Assembly: GCA_963662175.1 (NCBI GenBank)
Contig: OY759221.1
Location: forward strand, 24,601,027 to 24,665,026
Origin: Aradus depressus
Taxonomy: Eukaryota > Arthropoda > Insecta > Hemiptera > Aradidae
Direction of reading: 5' to 3'
Length of the DNA: 64,000 nucleotides
The translations under genes and the position numbers were made by a program. Of this stretch, positions 22,649-33,366 are shown in pieces (position 1 is the first letter of the stretch; each line of letters opens with the position of its first letter). Under the pieces are notes generated by a model that saw only the letters and a list, made by a program, of their open reading frames with translations, was not told the DNA's origin and did no database searches.

Positions 22649-22782
22649 TGTTATTAATTACTTATATACTTTGCTTAAATAAATTAAAAACCTTTCAATC
22701 ACGGAGGACAGCCAATGAGCTGCTCCCTCAAAGCATGTTTCATGTCAATTATTTAAGTTATGAGGAAAACTGTAAAAACTAT

Positions 22783-23083
22783 ATAATGACTCATGCCCGG
22801 GCTTTACGAGGTGATATCACCTCTACCAGAGCGCTCTTTCGTCACTCTAGTGGACATGAGCCCGACTCTACTGTGGGAGTCCTAAATTTTGCCTACCCTA
22901 AATTTTTATTCACCTAGGGGTCTTTAACGAGTACCTGACATCGTACAGGCTCGGGACCAACGCTTAACGTCCCATCCGAAGGACGGCGTGCTTAAGTTTA
23001 TTTTACCTGGGAGGTCGGGTTTTGAACCCAGGTTCTTGAGCTCAGAAGACAAGCACGCATACCACTGAGCTACCGGCGCCCTC
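22783..23083 (-). mobile_element. SINE-1, inverted, with small internal deletions
   Basis: The inverse of the SINE body and head, ending 'gagctaccggcgccctc'. Internal changes include a lost 'cctagggtagggg' segment and a shortened joint 'acctgggaggtcgggtttt'. No clear TSD and no CCTAA tail were seen. Confidence 0.9.
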
Positions 23084-23109
23084 TAAACCTAATTAATTAA
23101 TGAATAATA

Positions 23110-23390
23110 AAATACATGTGATGCAGCCATAACAGGACATTCTTATACCAAACACATCTTACAGATCACTTTCCCTACCCCTCCACTTTCTCAAATTCAT
23201 TTCATACTGGCATAACTGGGGTATAAGAAAGGCTTATGAAAATTTCAATGTGGGTTCAGCGGTATTCTGAAATTGACTTCGTTATCAGTAACGCCAGTAT
23301 GAAATAATTTTGAGAGAGGAGAGTAAAGGTAGAGTGATATGTAAAGACATGGTTGGTTTAAGAAAGTATGTTATGACCTCAACATAATAT
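23110..23390. repeat. Hairpin H
   Basis: Left arm 'acattcttataccaaacac' to 'cataactggggtataagaaa'. Right arm 'cagtaacgccagtatgaaat' to 'ggttggtttaagaaagta'. The loop contains 'cagcggtatt'. It is separated from family B (minus) by the LINE insertion at 23405-23800. Confidence 0.75.
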
Positions 23391-23404
23391 ATTTTATTTT
23401 TTCT

Positions 23405-23800
23405 TTATTATTAATAATTTTTTTTTTCTTTAAGGAATTTTGACCAGTCATGGATGCATGTCTGTGAGGATCCTAGCGGGCTAATTTGGATGGGAGCAAA
23501 TTCATAATAATAAAAGTCGAGAATTTGTATACGGAATAAAGAGGGTACGTGATGAATTCAATTTTGTTTTGTGATTTAGATAGGAGATTTGAGAAATGTA
23601 GAAAATGAAATAGTTGGGTAATTTTGGGAGGTATCATCAGATAGGATTTCAGAAATATAACCAGCAAGGTAGAAATACTCCCTCTGGAACTGTATGCTGT
23701 GTCTGACAGACAGTCCGACCCCGCCGAACTGACACAGAGGAGGGGGTTCCTGAGCCATTAGATATCCAGGGGTCAGCCTGATGTGCCCTATGCGTAACCG
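23405..23800 (-). pseudogene. Jockey/I-type LINE 3' end (sister of 12025-12640)
   Basis: The minus strand reads 'GYLMAQEPPPLCQFGGVGLS' + 'VRHS', then a 3' UTR with 'tccaaattagcccgctagga' on that strand and a poly(A) tail seen as T at 23420-23433. One Cys of the metal-binding pattern is replaced (CQFGG versus CQCCG in the sister). The copy is 5'-truncated. Confidence 0.75.
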
Positions 23801-23804
23801 ATTA

Positions 23805-24610
23805 ATTTAAACATTAAACATTTGGAACGCTATAACCTTGTTCATATTAGGTTAGGTTTTATGACTCATGCCCGGGGTTTGACTACGAGGTCATATCGCC
23901 TACTACCAGAGCGCTCTTTTGTCACTCTGATGAATATGAGCCCGACTCTGGGAGTCCTAAATTTTTATTCACCTAGGGCAGGGGTCTTTAACGAGTACCT
24001 GACATCGTACAGGCTCCGGACCATTGCTTAACGTCTCATCCGAAGCATGCTTAAGTTTATTTTACCTCCCAGATAAAATAAACTAAGGGCCTCGGCCAGG
24101 CCTCGAACCCGCGATCTTGACTCAGTAAGCAAGCATGCATATCACTGACCTACCGGCGCCCTCTAAGCGCTACCGGCCCCCTTGTTCATTCTGGTACTGT
24201 CTCAATTGTAAGGACTTACTGGTTCTTGGAAATATAATAAGAAATATTTTTGGTAAGAATTAACTTTTCGATAGGACTATCCGTTTTCGCGTAAATCAAA
24301 CCAATTACTAAAAAAAAATTGTAGTTTCCAAATTACGTTTTAGGACAATTTTTGGCATATATCTCGCAAACCGGGCAGCCTTCGAAAAAATCTATCGCAT
24401 ATCAAATTCACCTCCTATAACTATTATTTGAAAATATTTTTCAAAAAATATAATAATACAAATCTTGTAAAATGTACTCTGATTTGGAATCAATTTTTTT
24501 CCAAAAAAACGGATGAGCCATCTTTTGAAAAAACTGTCACGTAATCGGGTTTTCATCACAATTTGGTTTCCTTGTGTATCATATTTCTTACTTTGTTCGC
24601 TGGCCATCAA
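23805..24610 (-). repeat. Family B body, split by SINE-1
   Basis: 'gcgctataacc' on one side of the SINE and 'tactgtctcaattgtaagga', 'gataggactatccgttttcg', 'cgttttaggacaatttttgg' and 'atctcgcaaaccggg' on the other are the family B body in reverse. Confidence 0.7.
23846..24179 (-). mobile_element. SINE-1, inverted, TSD, odd 5' end
   Basis: Flanked by the 10-bp TSD 'ccttgttcat' (23836-23845 and 24180-24189). The tail is ttaggttagg on the plus strand. The 5' end has an extra partial head ('gcgctaccggccc') beyond the normal 'taccggcgccctc', as if the first bases were copied twice during integration. Confidence 0.92.
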
Positions 24611-24819
24611 AGTAAAAGTTTTAATGCAAGAATAAAAAAATGAAAGTCACACAGTAAAAATGTTACTATTATTTGCAGCCTGGTTCTGGAAGATTTATCA
24701 TTTCAGAAATTTTGATTTTAGGTTGGCCTCAAAGAGAAAGGTTTATTAAAATACTAATACAATTTATCGAAGTTTAATTGCAAAAAAAAAAAAATGTAGA
24801 CAAACAAAAGGAAAAATGG

Positions 24820-27800
24820 GTAATTCATTTATTAAGTTTTCAAAAGACTTCACAAAGCTTGATTGTTTCTTGCCTCTCCCAACTTCTTCTATACGACCGC
24901 ACATTGAACAAAAAAGTAATTCATTTATTAAGTTTTCAAAAGACTTCACAAAACTTGATTGTTTCTTGCCTCTCCCAACTTCTTCTGTACGACCGCACAT
25001 TGAACAAAAAAGTAATTCATTTATTAAGTTTTCAAAAGACTTCACAAAACTTGATTGTTTCTTGCCTCTCCCAACTTCTTCTGTACGACCGCACATTGAA
25101 CAAAAAAGTAATTCATTTATTAAGTTTTCAAAAGACTTCACAAAACTTGATTGTTTCTTGCCTCTCCCGACTTCTTCTGTACGACCGCACATTGAACAAA
25201 AAAGTAATTCATTTATTAAGTTTTCAAAAGACTTCACAAAACTTGATTGTTTCTTGCCTCTCCCAACTTCTTCTGTACGACCGCACATTGAACAAAAAAG
25301 TAATTCATTTATTAAGTTTTCAAAAGACTTCACAAAACTTGATTGTTTCTTGCCTCTCCCAACTTCTTCTGTACGACCGCACATTGAACAAAAAAGTAAT
25401 TCATTTATTAAGTTTTCAAAAGACTTCACAAAACTTGATTGTTTCTTGCCTCTCCCAACTTCTTCTGTACGACCGCACATTGAACAAAAAAGTAATTCAT
25501 TTATTAAGTTTTCAAAAGACTTCACAAAACTTGATTGTTTCTTGCCTCTCCCGACTTCTTCTGTACGACCGCACATTGAACAAAAAAGTAATTCATTTAT
25601 TAAGTTTTCAAAAGACTTCACAAAACTTGATTGTTTCTTGCCTCTCCCAACTTCTTCTGTACGACCGCACATTGAACAAAAAAGTAATTCATTTATTAAG
25701 TTTTCAAAAGACTTCACAAAACTTGATTGTTTCTTGCCTCTCCCGACTCCTTCTGTACGACCGCACATTGAACAAAAAAGTAATTCATTTATTAAGTTTT
25801 CAAAAGACTTCACAAAACTTGATTGTTTCTTGCCTCTCCCAACTTCTTCTGTACGACCGCACATTGAACAAAAAAGTAATTCATTTATTAAGTTTTCAAA
25901 AGACTTCACAAAACTTGATTGTTTCTTGCCTCTCCCAACTTCTTCTGTACGACCGCACATTGAACAAAAAAGTAATTCATTTATTAAGTTTTCAAAAGAC
26001 TTCACAAAACTTGATTGTTTCTTGCCTCTCCCAACTTCTTCTGTACGACCGCACATTGAACAAAAAAGTAATTCATTTATTAAGTTTTCAAAAGACTTCA
26101 CAAAACTTGATTGTTTCTTGCCTCTCCCAACTTCTTCTGTACGACCGCACATTGAACAAAAAAGTAATTCATTTATTAAGTTTTCAAAAGACTTCACAAA
26201 ACTTGATTGTTTCTTGCCTCTCCCGACTTCTTCTGTACGACCGCACATTGAACAAAAAAGTAATTCATTTATTAAGTTTTCAAAAGACTTCACAAAACTT
26301 GATTGTTTCTTGCCTCTCCCAACTTCTTCTGTACGACCGCACATTGAACAAAAAAGTAATTCATTTATTAAGTTTTCAAAAGACTTCACAAAACTTGATT
26401 GTTTCTTGCCTCTCCCAACTTCTTCTGTACGACCGCACATTGAACAAAAAAGTAATTCATTTATTAAGTTTTCAAAAGACTTCACAAAACTTGATTGTTT
26501 CTTGCCTCTCCCAACTTCTTCTGTACGACCGCACATTGAACAAAAAAGTAATTCATTTATTAAGTTTTCAAAAGACTTCACAAAACTTGATTGTTTCTTG
26601 CCTCTCCCGACTTCTTCTGTACGACCGCACATTGAACAAAAAAGTAATTCATTTATTAAGTTTTCAAAAGACTTCACAAAACTTGATTGTTTCTTGCCTC
26701 TCCCAACTTCTTCTGTACGACCGCACATTGAACAAAAAAGTAATTCATTTATTAAGTTTTCAAAAGACTTCACAAAACTTGATTGTTTCTTGCCTCTCCC
26801 GACTCCTTCTGTACGACCGCACATTGAACAAAAAAGTAATTCATTTATTAAGTTTTCAAAAGACTTCACAAAACTTGATTGTTTCTTGCCTCTCCCAACT
26901 TCTTCTGTACGACCGCACATTGAACAAAAAAGTAATTCATTTATTAAGTTTTCAAAAGACTTCACAAAACTTGATTGTTTCTTGCCTCTCCCAACTTCTT
27001 CTGTACGACCGCACATTGAACAAAAAAGTAATTCATTTATTAAGTTTTCAAAAGACTTCACAAAACTTGATTGTTTCTTGCCTCTCCCAACTTCTTCTGT
27101 ACGACCGCACATTGAACAAAAAAGTAATTCATTTATTAAGTTTTCAAAAGACTTCACAAAGCTATTGTTTCTTGCCTCTCCCAACTTCTTCTGTACGACC
27201 GCACATTGAACAAAAAAGTAATTCATTTATTAAGTTTTCAAAAGACTTCACAAAACTTGATTGTTTCTTGCCTCTCCCAACTTCTTCTGTACGACCGCAC
27301 ATTGAACAAAAAAGTAATTCATTTATTAAGTTTTCAAAAGACTTCACAAAACTTGATTGTTTCTTGCCTCTCCCGACTTCTTCTGTACGACCGCACATTG
27401 AACAAAAAAGTAATTCATTTATTAAGTTTTCAAAAGACTTCACAAAACTTGATTGTTTCTTGCCTCTCCCAACTTCTTCTGTACGACCGCACATTGAACA
27501 AAAAAGTAATTCATTTATTAAGTTTTCAAAAGACTTCACAAAACTTGATTGTTTCTTGCCTCTCCCGACTTCTTCTGTACGACCGCACATTGAACAAAAA
27601 AGTAATTCATTTATTAAGTTTTCAAAAGACTTCACAAAACTTGATTGTTTCTTGCCTCTCCCAACTTCTTCTGTACGACCGCACATTGAACAAAAAAGTA
27701 ATTCATTTATTAAGTTTTCAAAAGACTTCACAAAACTTGATTGTTTCTTGCCTCTCCCAACTTCTTCTGTACGACAGCACATTGAACAAAAAAGTAATTC

Positions 27801-27999
27801 ATTTATTAAGTTTTCAAAAGACTTCACAAAGCTTGATTGTTTCTTGCCTCTCCCAACTTCTTCTGTACGACCGCACATTGAACAAAAAAGTAATTCATTT
27901 ATTAAGTTTTCAAAAGACTTCACAAAACTTGATTGTTTCTTGCCTCTCCCAACTTCTTCTGTACGACCGCACATTGAACAAAAAAGTAATTCATTTATT
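24820..27999. repeat. 96-bp satellite, 33 units plus a partial one
   Basis: The unit begins 'gtaattcatttattaagttt' and includes 'tcaaaagacttcacaaaact' and 'gtacgaccgcacattgaac'. It repeats exactly every 96 bp (24820, 24916, 25012 ...); the last starts at 27986 and is partial. One unit (near 27160) lacks 2 bp. Because 96 is divisible by three and the unit lacks stops in several frames, the array yields long artefact frames on both strands. Variants (ccgac versus ccaac, and cgactcct) follow an 11-unit higher-order period: units 4, 8, 10 and then 15, 19, 21. Confidence 0.98.
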
Positions 28000-28019
28000 T
28001 TTTTATTTTTTCTTATTTA

Positions 28020-28180
28020 CTTCCCCAACAATTGGGACGAAGTTATGTAATCGATCAGAAATTTGGTGTCTCATTACAAAAATGAAAAAAAAAAGTCTGT
28101 TTTCCTGTGATATTAACAACTCCCGAAAGGACAAATATATCGACATGAAATTTTATATGTGTATCCAGAACCCCATATAT
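28020..28180 (+). repeat. Family A, head, interrupted by the foldback
   Basis: 'cttccccaacaattgggacg' 'aagttatgtaatcgatcaga' and 'ggacaaatatatcgacatga', then 'tatccagaacccc'. The family stops where the foldback begins. Confidence 0.65.
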
Positions 28181-28793
28181 CACAAGTGAAACAACTCCTA
28201 AACGGTTAGAGATATCAAAATTGTGCACAGGACTAAAGGTGTAGCACTCGCCGAGAGCTATAGTATGGCGTCCTTGAAAAGACAAAAATTACCATTTTAA
28301 TGGCTCAAACAGCCCTTCGAAGGGCGGGGTTCCTTTTGACCCTTAATTTTCATTACATTTTATTGAAGTACTAAAGAAACAAGGAATAACTGTGCAAACA
28401 GATTTTTGATACGTCAAATAGTTCTCGGAAAAAAAACGTTTAAAGTTGCACATTTCTCTTATTCTGAAGTTAGTTGGAATTTAATAACTTCAGAATAAGA
28501 GAAATGTGCAACTTTAAACGTTTCTTTTCCGAGAACTATTCGACGTAACAAAAATCTGTTTGCACAGTTATTCCTTGTTTCTTTGGTACTTTAATAAAAT
28601 GTAATGAAACTTAAGGGTCAACCCCGTCCTTCGAAGGGCTGTTTGAGCCATTAAAAGGGTCATTTTTGTCTTTTCAAGGACGCCAGACTATAGCTCTCGG
28701 TGAGTGCTACAACTTTAGTCCTATGCACAATTTTGATATCTCTAGCCGTTAAGGAGTTATTTCACTCGTGGCCCGCTTATCTGGGCCACCCTG
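28181..28793. mobile_element. Foldback element, near-perfect palindrome of about 590 bp
   Basis: The left arm (about 28181-28478) is mirrored by the right arm (about 28480-28770). Examples are 'tgtgcacaggactaaaggtg' against 'cagactatag...acaactttagtcctatgcac', and 'aagagaaatgtgcaactttaaacg' on both sides of the centre near 28478. The right end adds 'gggccaccctgta', whose inverse (tacagggtggccc) resembles mariner-type termini. The matching left terminus is missing, so the element is asymmetric. Confidence 0.85.
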
Positions 28794-29084
28794 TATATAT
28801 ATATATATATGGGCTGGTGCTTTGCATCTAGGGACCTAAGCATCCAATGCTTTTATCAGTTGAATACAGTATCTCACATATTCCACCAGGAAGCCACTTA
28901 TCCACAGTTCCCTAACTTGGTTTTCTTGTTTGTACGAAATTTGCAGGCCCCCTATTCAATATTCTTCTCGGTCGCCACTTTACTCGAAGTGTTTATCGAT
29001 TCATGAGACGAAAATAGAAACACAATAGCCAATCTTCGGACTATTGGGAACTCTACCCCCAACAGAAGCCCATCAAGAAAATGT

Positions 29085-29215
29085 ATTTTCCAACAGCAAT
29101 TTTAAAATATAGAAGAAAGAAAAAGTCATTGACTCACCCCGTACGTACTTCTTCAGCAAGAATTAATCAATTACGTTTTCGATCTCCCTGCAAAGTCAAT
29201 CGGGTTAAAACTCTA
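29085..29215 (-). repeat. Family A, tail fragment
   Basis: 'gactcaccccgtacgtactt', 'cagcaagaattaatcaatta' and 'cgttttcgatctccctgc' are the inverse of the family A end. An ATT run follows at 29214-29240. Confidence 0.55.
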
Positions 29216-29522
29216 TTATTATTATTATTATTGAGTTTACTATTATTAACTGTCTTTATTACTTTGCCAAAAATACAAATACAATTCAAAATTATGGATA
29301 ACATTTTGATAGATACCCCTGGTACCATCGGGGGAAGTTCAAAGGCTATAATTTTTACTTTATTTTCTATATATGTATAACAAAAGATTCAAGTAACAGA
29401 ATTTTAAAAAATAAGAAAGTAAATAAATAAAAATAAAATTAATCCCTGCCTTTACATTTTAAATAAAAAAAATAATATTATTGAAATATTCTACTCATAA
29501 TTTTCTAGTTTAGATTAATTAG

Positions 29523-29869
29523 GTTAGGTTAGGTTTTATGACTCATGCCCGGGCTTTAACAACGAGGTCATATCGCCTACTACCAAAAAGCTCTTTTGTC
29601 ACTCTGGTGGACATGAGCCTGACTCTACTGTGGGAGTCCTAAATTTTGCCTACCCTAAATTTTTATTCACCTAGGGTAGGGGTCTTTAACGAGTACCTGA
29701 CATCGTACAGGCTCGGGACCATCGCTTAACGTCCCATCCGAAGGACGGCGTGCTTAAGTTTATTTTACCTCCCAGATAAAATAAACTAAGGGCCTCGGTC
29801 GGGTTACGAACCCATGTTCTTGAGCTCAGAAGTCAAGCACGCATACCACTGAGCTACCGGCGCCCTCGC
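29523..29869 (-). mobile_element. SINE-1, inverted full-length young copy
   Basis: TSD 'ttagattaattag' (29510-29522 and 29870-29882). The tail is TTAGG repeats on the plus strand. Inserted at the 3' side of a LINE relic. Confidence 0.95.
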
Positions 29870-29871
29870 TT

Positions 29872-30110
29872 AGATTAATTAGTAAATTTAAGTGTATTTA
29901 TGACCAATGAGGCCGCCTTCCAATACTTCAGAGCAACAGACCAGCTTTCACCATTCAAATACCGCAACAACTCACATTTTGACAAATAATCATGACTAAA
30001 ATATATAATGCTATATTTCCGCAAGGCCGGACAACTGCACATAAAATGAAAAACTGATTCTACTTCATTTGTAGCACACAATGAACATATTTGTTGATAC
30101 TCTTTTACCT
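29872..30110 (-). pseudogene. LINE ORF2 C-terminal fragment
   Basis: The minus frame reads 'CSLCATNEVESVFHFMCS' then 'CPALRKYS'. This C-x2-C ... H-x3-C pattern is the cysteine/histidine cluster at the C-terminus of Jockey/R1-type LINE polyproteins. It resembles the LINE at 51627. Nothing of the RT remains. Confidence 0.6.
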
Positions 30111-30224
30111 TTTATAAATTAAATTTAATAACTCCGTTCTTATTTTAAATATCCAGCTAACATCTTCAATCTTTAAATTATCATTAAAATATGCAGCTGG
30201 GTTATATATGACTTATATTGTGGC

Positions 30225-30545
30225 TTCTGTATCCTCGTACTAAATTTTGTGTCGATACATTCATTACAACGGCAGTTATTAGAGTTAAGCCTCGTCCCTA
30301 ATCACTCTCTTATCTTGGTCCGATTTGGCTGAAAATCAGTAAGTGTCGTTCTCAGATAGTTTTGAATTTACATATAAAATTTTGTGTTAATACATTCATT
30401 TTATCAGGAGTTATCGTATTCACAGACAGGTTTTCTTTTGTTCGAATCAAAAGATCGGAAAACATGAAATTTCGTTGATAACTCAGCATCGAATTTTCGA
30501 CCGAATTTGCCCTGTACATCGTATATCAGGGGAAGTAAAAATTAC
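30225..30545 (-). repeat. Family A, head and first unit
   Basis: 'gtgtcgatacattcattaca', 'ctgaaaatcagtaagtgtcg', 'gggagttatcgtattcac'-type words and 'catcgaattttcgaccg'. A second partial unit is included. Confidence 0.65.
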
Positions 30546-30601
30546 GTTTTTACCGAAAAAAAATCGGAAAAATCTTAAAATAAAAACAAAGAACTTGTCT
30601 A

Positions 30602-30678
30602 ACTTTTATGTTGTATAATTCCACAAAAATTTATACTTAAAGTGTACCGGTTTCGGTTTACGCCATCATTAGCACAAT
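30602..30678 (-). other. CTGANGA-like hairpin (half of inverted repeat)
   Basis: The minus strand reads 'ctaatgatggcgtaaaccg' then 'aaaccggtacacttt'. Flanking sequence matches the arm at 12920-12954. G5 of the hammerhead core is replaced by A, so it would be inactive. Confidence 0.4.
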
Positions 30679-30699
30679 GTTCAAAGTAGTCGGTAAATA

Positions 30700-31240
30700 A
30701 AATTATTTTTATCGTACTAAAATAATGGCCATTTCCAAAAGTATTGCCACAAATATATCTTTAGGGAGGCTGGAATTTTGAAGAGTTTGTAAAAGATATA
30801 GAAAGTTGGAAGCAAAACAACACGTGACAAAAACAGATCAATAAGAACGATATGTATCTTCAGTTTAGGTAATGGAAGGATTCCTCTTTGTCTTGTCTCT
30901 GTCTGTCAATGGCGTTATGTTTGAGGGATGTCAATTCTTTTCAATCTGTGCTGTCCAAGTAGTGGAGGAGTTAACCTTGTTAGGTCATATCGCCCAATAC
31001 CAGAGCGCTCTTTCATCGCTCGTTTGTGGGAATGGGAACAGCTCAGGTTGTTGTAATTGTTGTAAGTTAAAATCTCGGTGACTTGGTAATATCTGGGACA
31101 TCTAGTGGTTTGACTGCACCCACATAGTCTTTCGGCAATTCGAACTTCATGACCAATCATGATGTTGTTTACCTACTATTGCCCTTTCAACGCTTTGGTG
31201 TGGACCGGCCGCGCATCTCTTCTTTCAGCATAAATGAAAC
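30700..31240 (-). repeat. Repeat C, inverted copy
   Basis: Mirror of 13441-14010. The minus frame 30915-31160 holds 'RCPRYYQVTEILTYN' and 'HKRAMKERSGIGRYDL', LINE-like but not decisive. The block 'taccagagcgctctttcatc' is the part shared with SINE-1. Confidence 0.65.
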
Positions 31241-31384
31241 TACGTATTATTTGTAATTTACATTTTCTTTTCAGAAAAATTAGATTTTTTTTTTTGCGGG
31301 ATGTGGGGAGAAATATTCGGTATAATATTTACAATGTGTGTCATCTGAGAAGGGAAGACTAAGATGTTTAAAGAGAATATCCGA

Positions 31385-31685
31385 TATTCTGAGAAAGGAC
31401 CTTGGCGATTGAGCTATTAGTCTCACTGGCTACTATCCTGAGAGCCTGGATGTTAAATGGCGAGTGCCTAGTTACTATTCTAAGAAGGGATCTAGTTGGC
31501 TCAGCGGTTAGAGTGCCTAGTTACTATTCTAAGAAGGGATCTTGTTGGCTCAGTGGTTATAGTGGCTGCTTATTATTCTTTGCCTCCCCCCTTTCTAAGT
31601 TAGCCTGACTATGGTCTGCCTCGTTATAAAACTGGGTTTCTTCTCTCTGTGAATTGCTTATCCTATCATTGTTACTTTCATACAC
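31385..31685 (+). repeat. Tandem tRNA-like A-box repeat, second array
   Basis: Three to four units of about 48-49 bp ('ttggctcagcggttagagtg', 'cctagttactattctaagaa'), followed by 'cgttataaaactggg' and 'attgcttatcctatcat', the same 3' flank as the array at 8565. Confidence 0.7.
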
Positions 31686-31689
31686 CTAT

Positions 31690-32335
31690 ATTATGAGGAA
31701 GTATTGTATTCATGCGAAAATCCAAGATCGAGGTTTCATCGGATTTTTACATATCAAGGTTCTGAATACATTTTTATCATTTTTATGACGATGTATGTGT
31801 GTGAGTTTATGTAATTGGAAATTTGTGAGCGCTCTACAGCAGAAACGATTGTAGCTATGAACGAAAAATTTGAGATTTTATCCAAACTAGAAGGACGATA
31901 AGTGAGACCACTTTACCTTGGGGCCTAACAGAATTTTACAAGATTCCTCTTAAGCTTATGACCTAATCAAAAATTATTTTAAATAAAAGTTGTAGAAATA
32001 ACTGAAATACATATTTTTTTAGAGTACAATTTTTCGCAGGTTGTCTGGTTTTCGAGATAAATGCCGAAAAACGTCTAAAATGTAGCTTTGAAACACATAT
32101 TTTTAGACGATTTTTTGATTTACCCAGAAACGGTTAATCCTATCGAGAAATTGGTTCCTATAAAAAATGTTTCTTATTAAATTCACAATCGCTAGTTTGT
32201 CCTAAGATTTGATATAGTATCCGACCAAAGTTATAGTGCCTCAATGAATAAAAAATAAATTCCCGTAGAAAATAATTCAAAATAATGTTTATATTGCGCG
32301 TAGCAATTAATTATAAAATATTTTTTACTATTGGT
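31690..32335 (+). repeat. Family B, long copy
   Basis: Head 'gaggaagtattgtattcatg' 'cgaaaatccaagatcgaggt', then 'gtctgtgtgtgag'-like words, 'cttggggcctaacagaattt', 'tttcgcaggttgtctggttt', 'acccagaaacggttaatcct'. It leads directly into hairpin H at 32365. Confidence 0.75.
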
Positions 32336-32729
32336 GGTTTGAAAAATTATAAAAAAAATTAAATATATGTGAAATGGCCATTACAGGACTTTCTTATACC
32401 CACCTCGCTTACAGATCATCTCTCTTCCCTCCCCATCTCAAAATCATTTCATACTGGCATTACTGGGTATAAGAAAGTCACCCTCAAAATTACGATGTAC
32501 AATTAAACAAAAAAAATACCGCTGACGCAATTATTAACCCTCGGGCACACGCGCCTCTCTTGTGAAACAAATAACCCGCGGGCGGTACTCCGTGCCGTCC
32601 TCACGGAGTTTACACCTAAATTGATAATAACTATGTCTATTCATTGTTTTCTTGTCAATGATATTATATACCACGCAATTTTGCATTAAAAAATATTTAA
32701 AATGGCAACTTTGTCATTATTTTTGGTTG

Positions 32730-33130
32730 TAAGTGCCGTGAAAATGCACTAAACAAAAAGTCAAGTGCCAACGGATAACTACCGTAGAAGTTATGGGTCG
32801 TCAAATTTCGGTTTGAGTTTTTATGGGTTCAACAAGTCGCATGACAATGACGTGTGGCTTGTTTGAGGTCGAAAAATACCCTACTTTCTGAGTGCCGCAA
32901 TATACCTCAAAATTATGCACATAAAAAGTTCTAGTGTCGCATTATGCACGACTATATCTCGCAGGCTTTGCTGGCATGTACTGCACAAATCCACACCGCC
33001 CTCTAAATCCGTGTAACATTTCATCAACAATTACAAATTGTGTGTGGTTGAATCATCAAATCGAAGAGCTTGTAATAAGAAGAAGAATCTATTATAGTTA
33101 AACATTGCGCGAAATATTACCATTCCAGTA
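32730..33130 (-). pseudogene. piggyBac-type transposase relic
   Basis: Minus-strand translation gives 'IFRAMFNYNRFFFLLQALRF', '[15 protein letters not shown]' and 'SNKPHVIVMRLVEPIK', all typical of the piggyBac transposase core. The first catalytic Asp (V-D-E) is visible. At the second catalytic site the motif reads T-T-H-N where an Asp is expected. Frameshifts, stops and an internal gap before the V-D-E box are present, and both ends of the protein are gone. It is non-functional. Confidence 0.85.
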
Positions 33131-33191
33131 CCGTCGCTCATATGCTATTGAATAAAATGAGTCAAAAGAAATATATTGCAGACTAGAAGAA

Positions 33192-33366
33192 ATAACCCGC
33201 GGGCGGCATGGAGTACCGCTTGCGTGACCTTTCGACTTGACGCGACGAAAATAACCCGCGGGCGGCATGGAGTACCCCTTGGGTGACCTTTCGACTTGAC
33301 GCGACGAAAATAACCCGCGGGCGGCATGGAGTACCGCTTGGGTGACATTTCGACGACGTGACGAAA
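33192..33366. repeat. 59-bp tandem repeat, three copies, inside piggyBac element
   Basis: Starts at 33192, 33251 and 33310. The unit contains 'ataacccgcgggcgg', 'catggagtaccgctt' and 'gtgacctttcgacttgacgc'. It includes the subterminal sequence of the element, suggesting amplification of transposase-binding sequence. Confidence 0.9.

Noticed and set aside
22648..22917. 89-codon frame
   Set aside because: Most of it is the reverse strand of a SINE-1 copy.
24778..28050. Long theoretical proteins (about 820, 797 and 1,090 residues) over the satellite, including a repeated C-x-x-C
   Set aside because: They exist on both strands and in several frames because the 96-bp unit is divisible by three and lacks stops. 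No start context, promoter or domain supports them.
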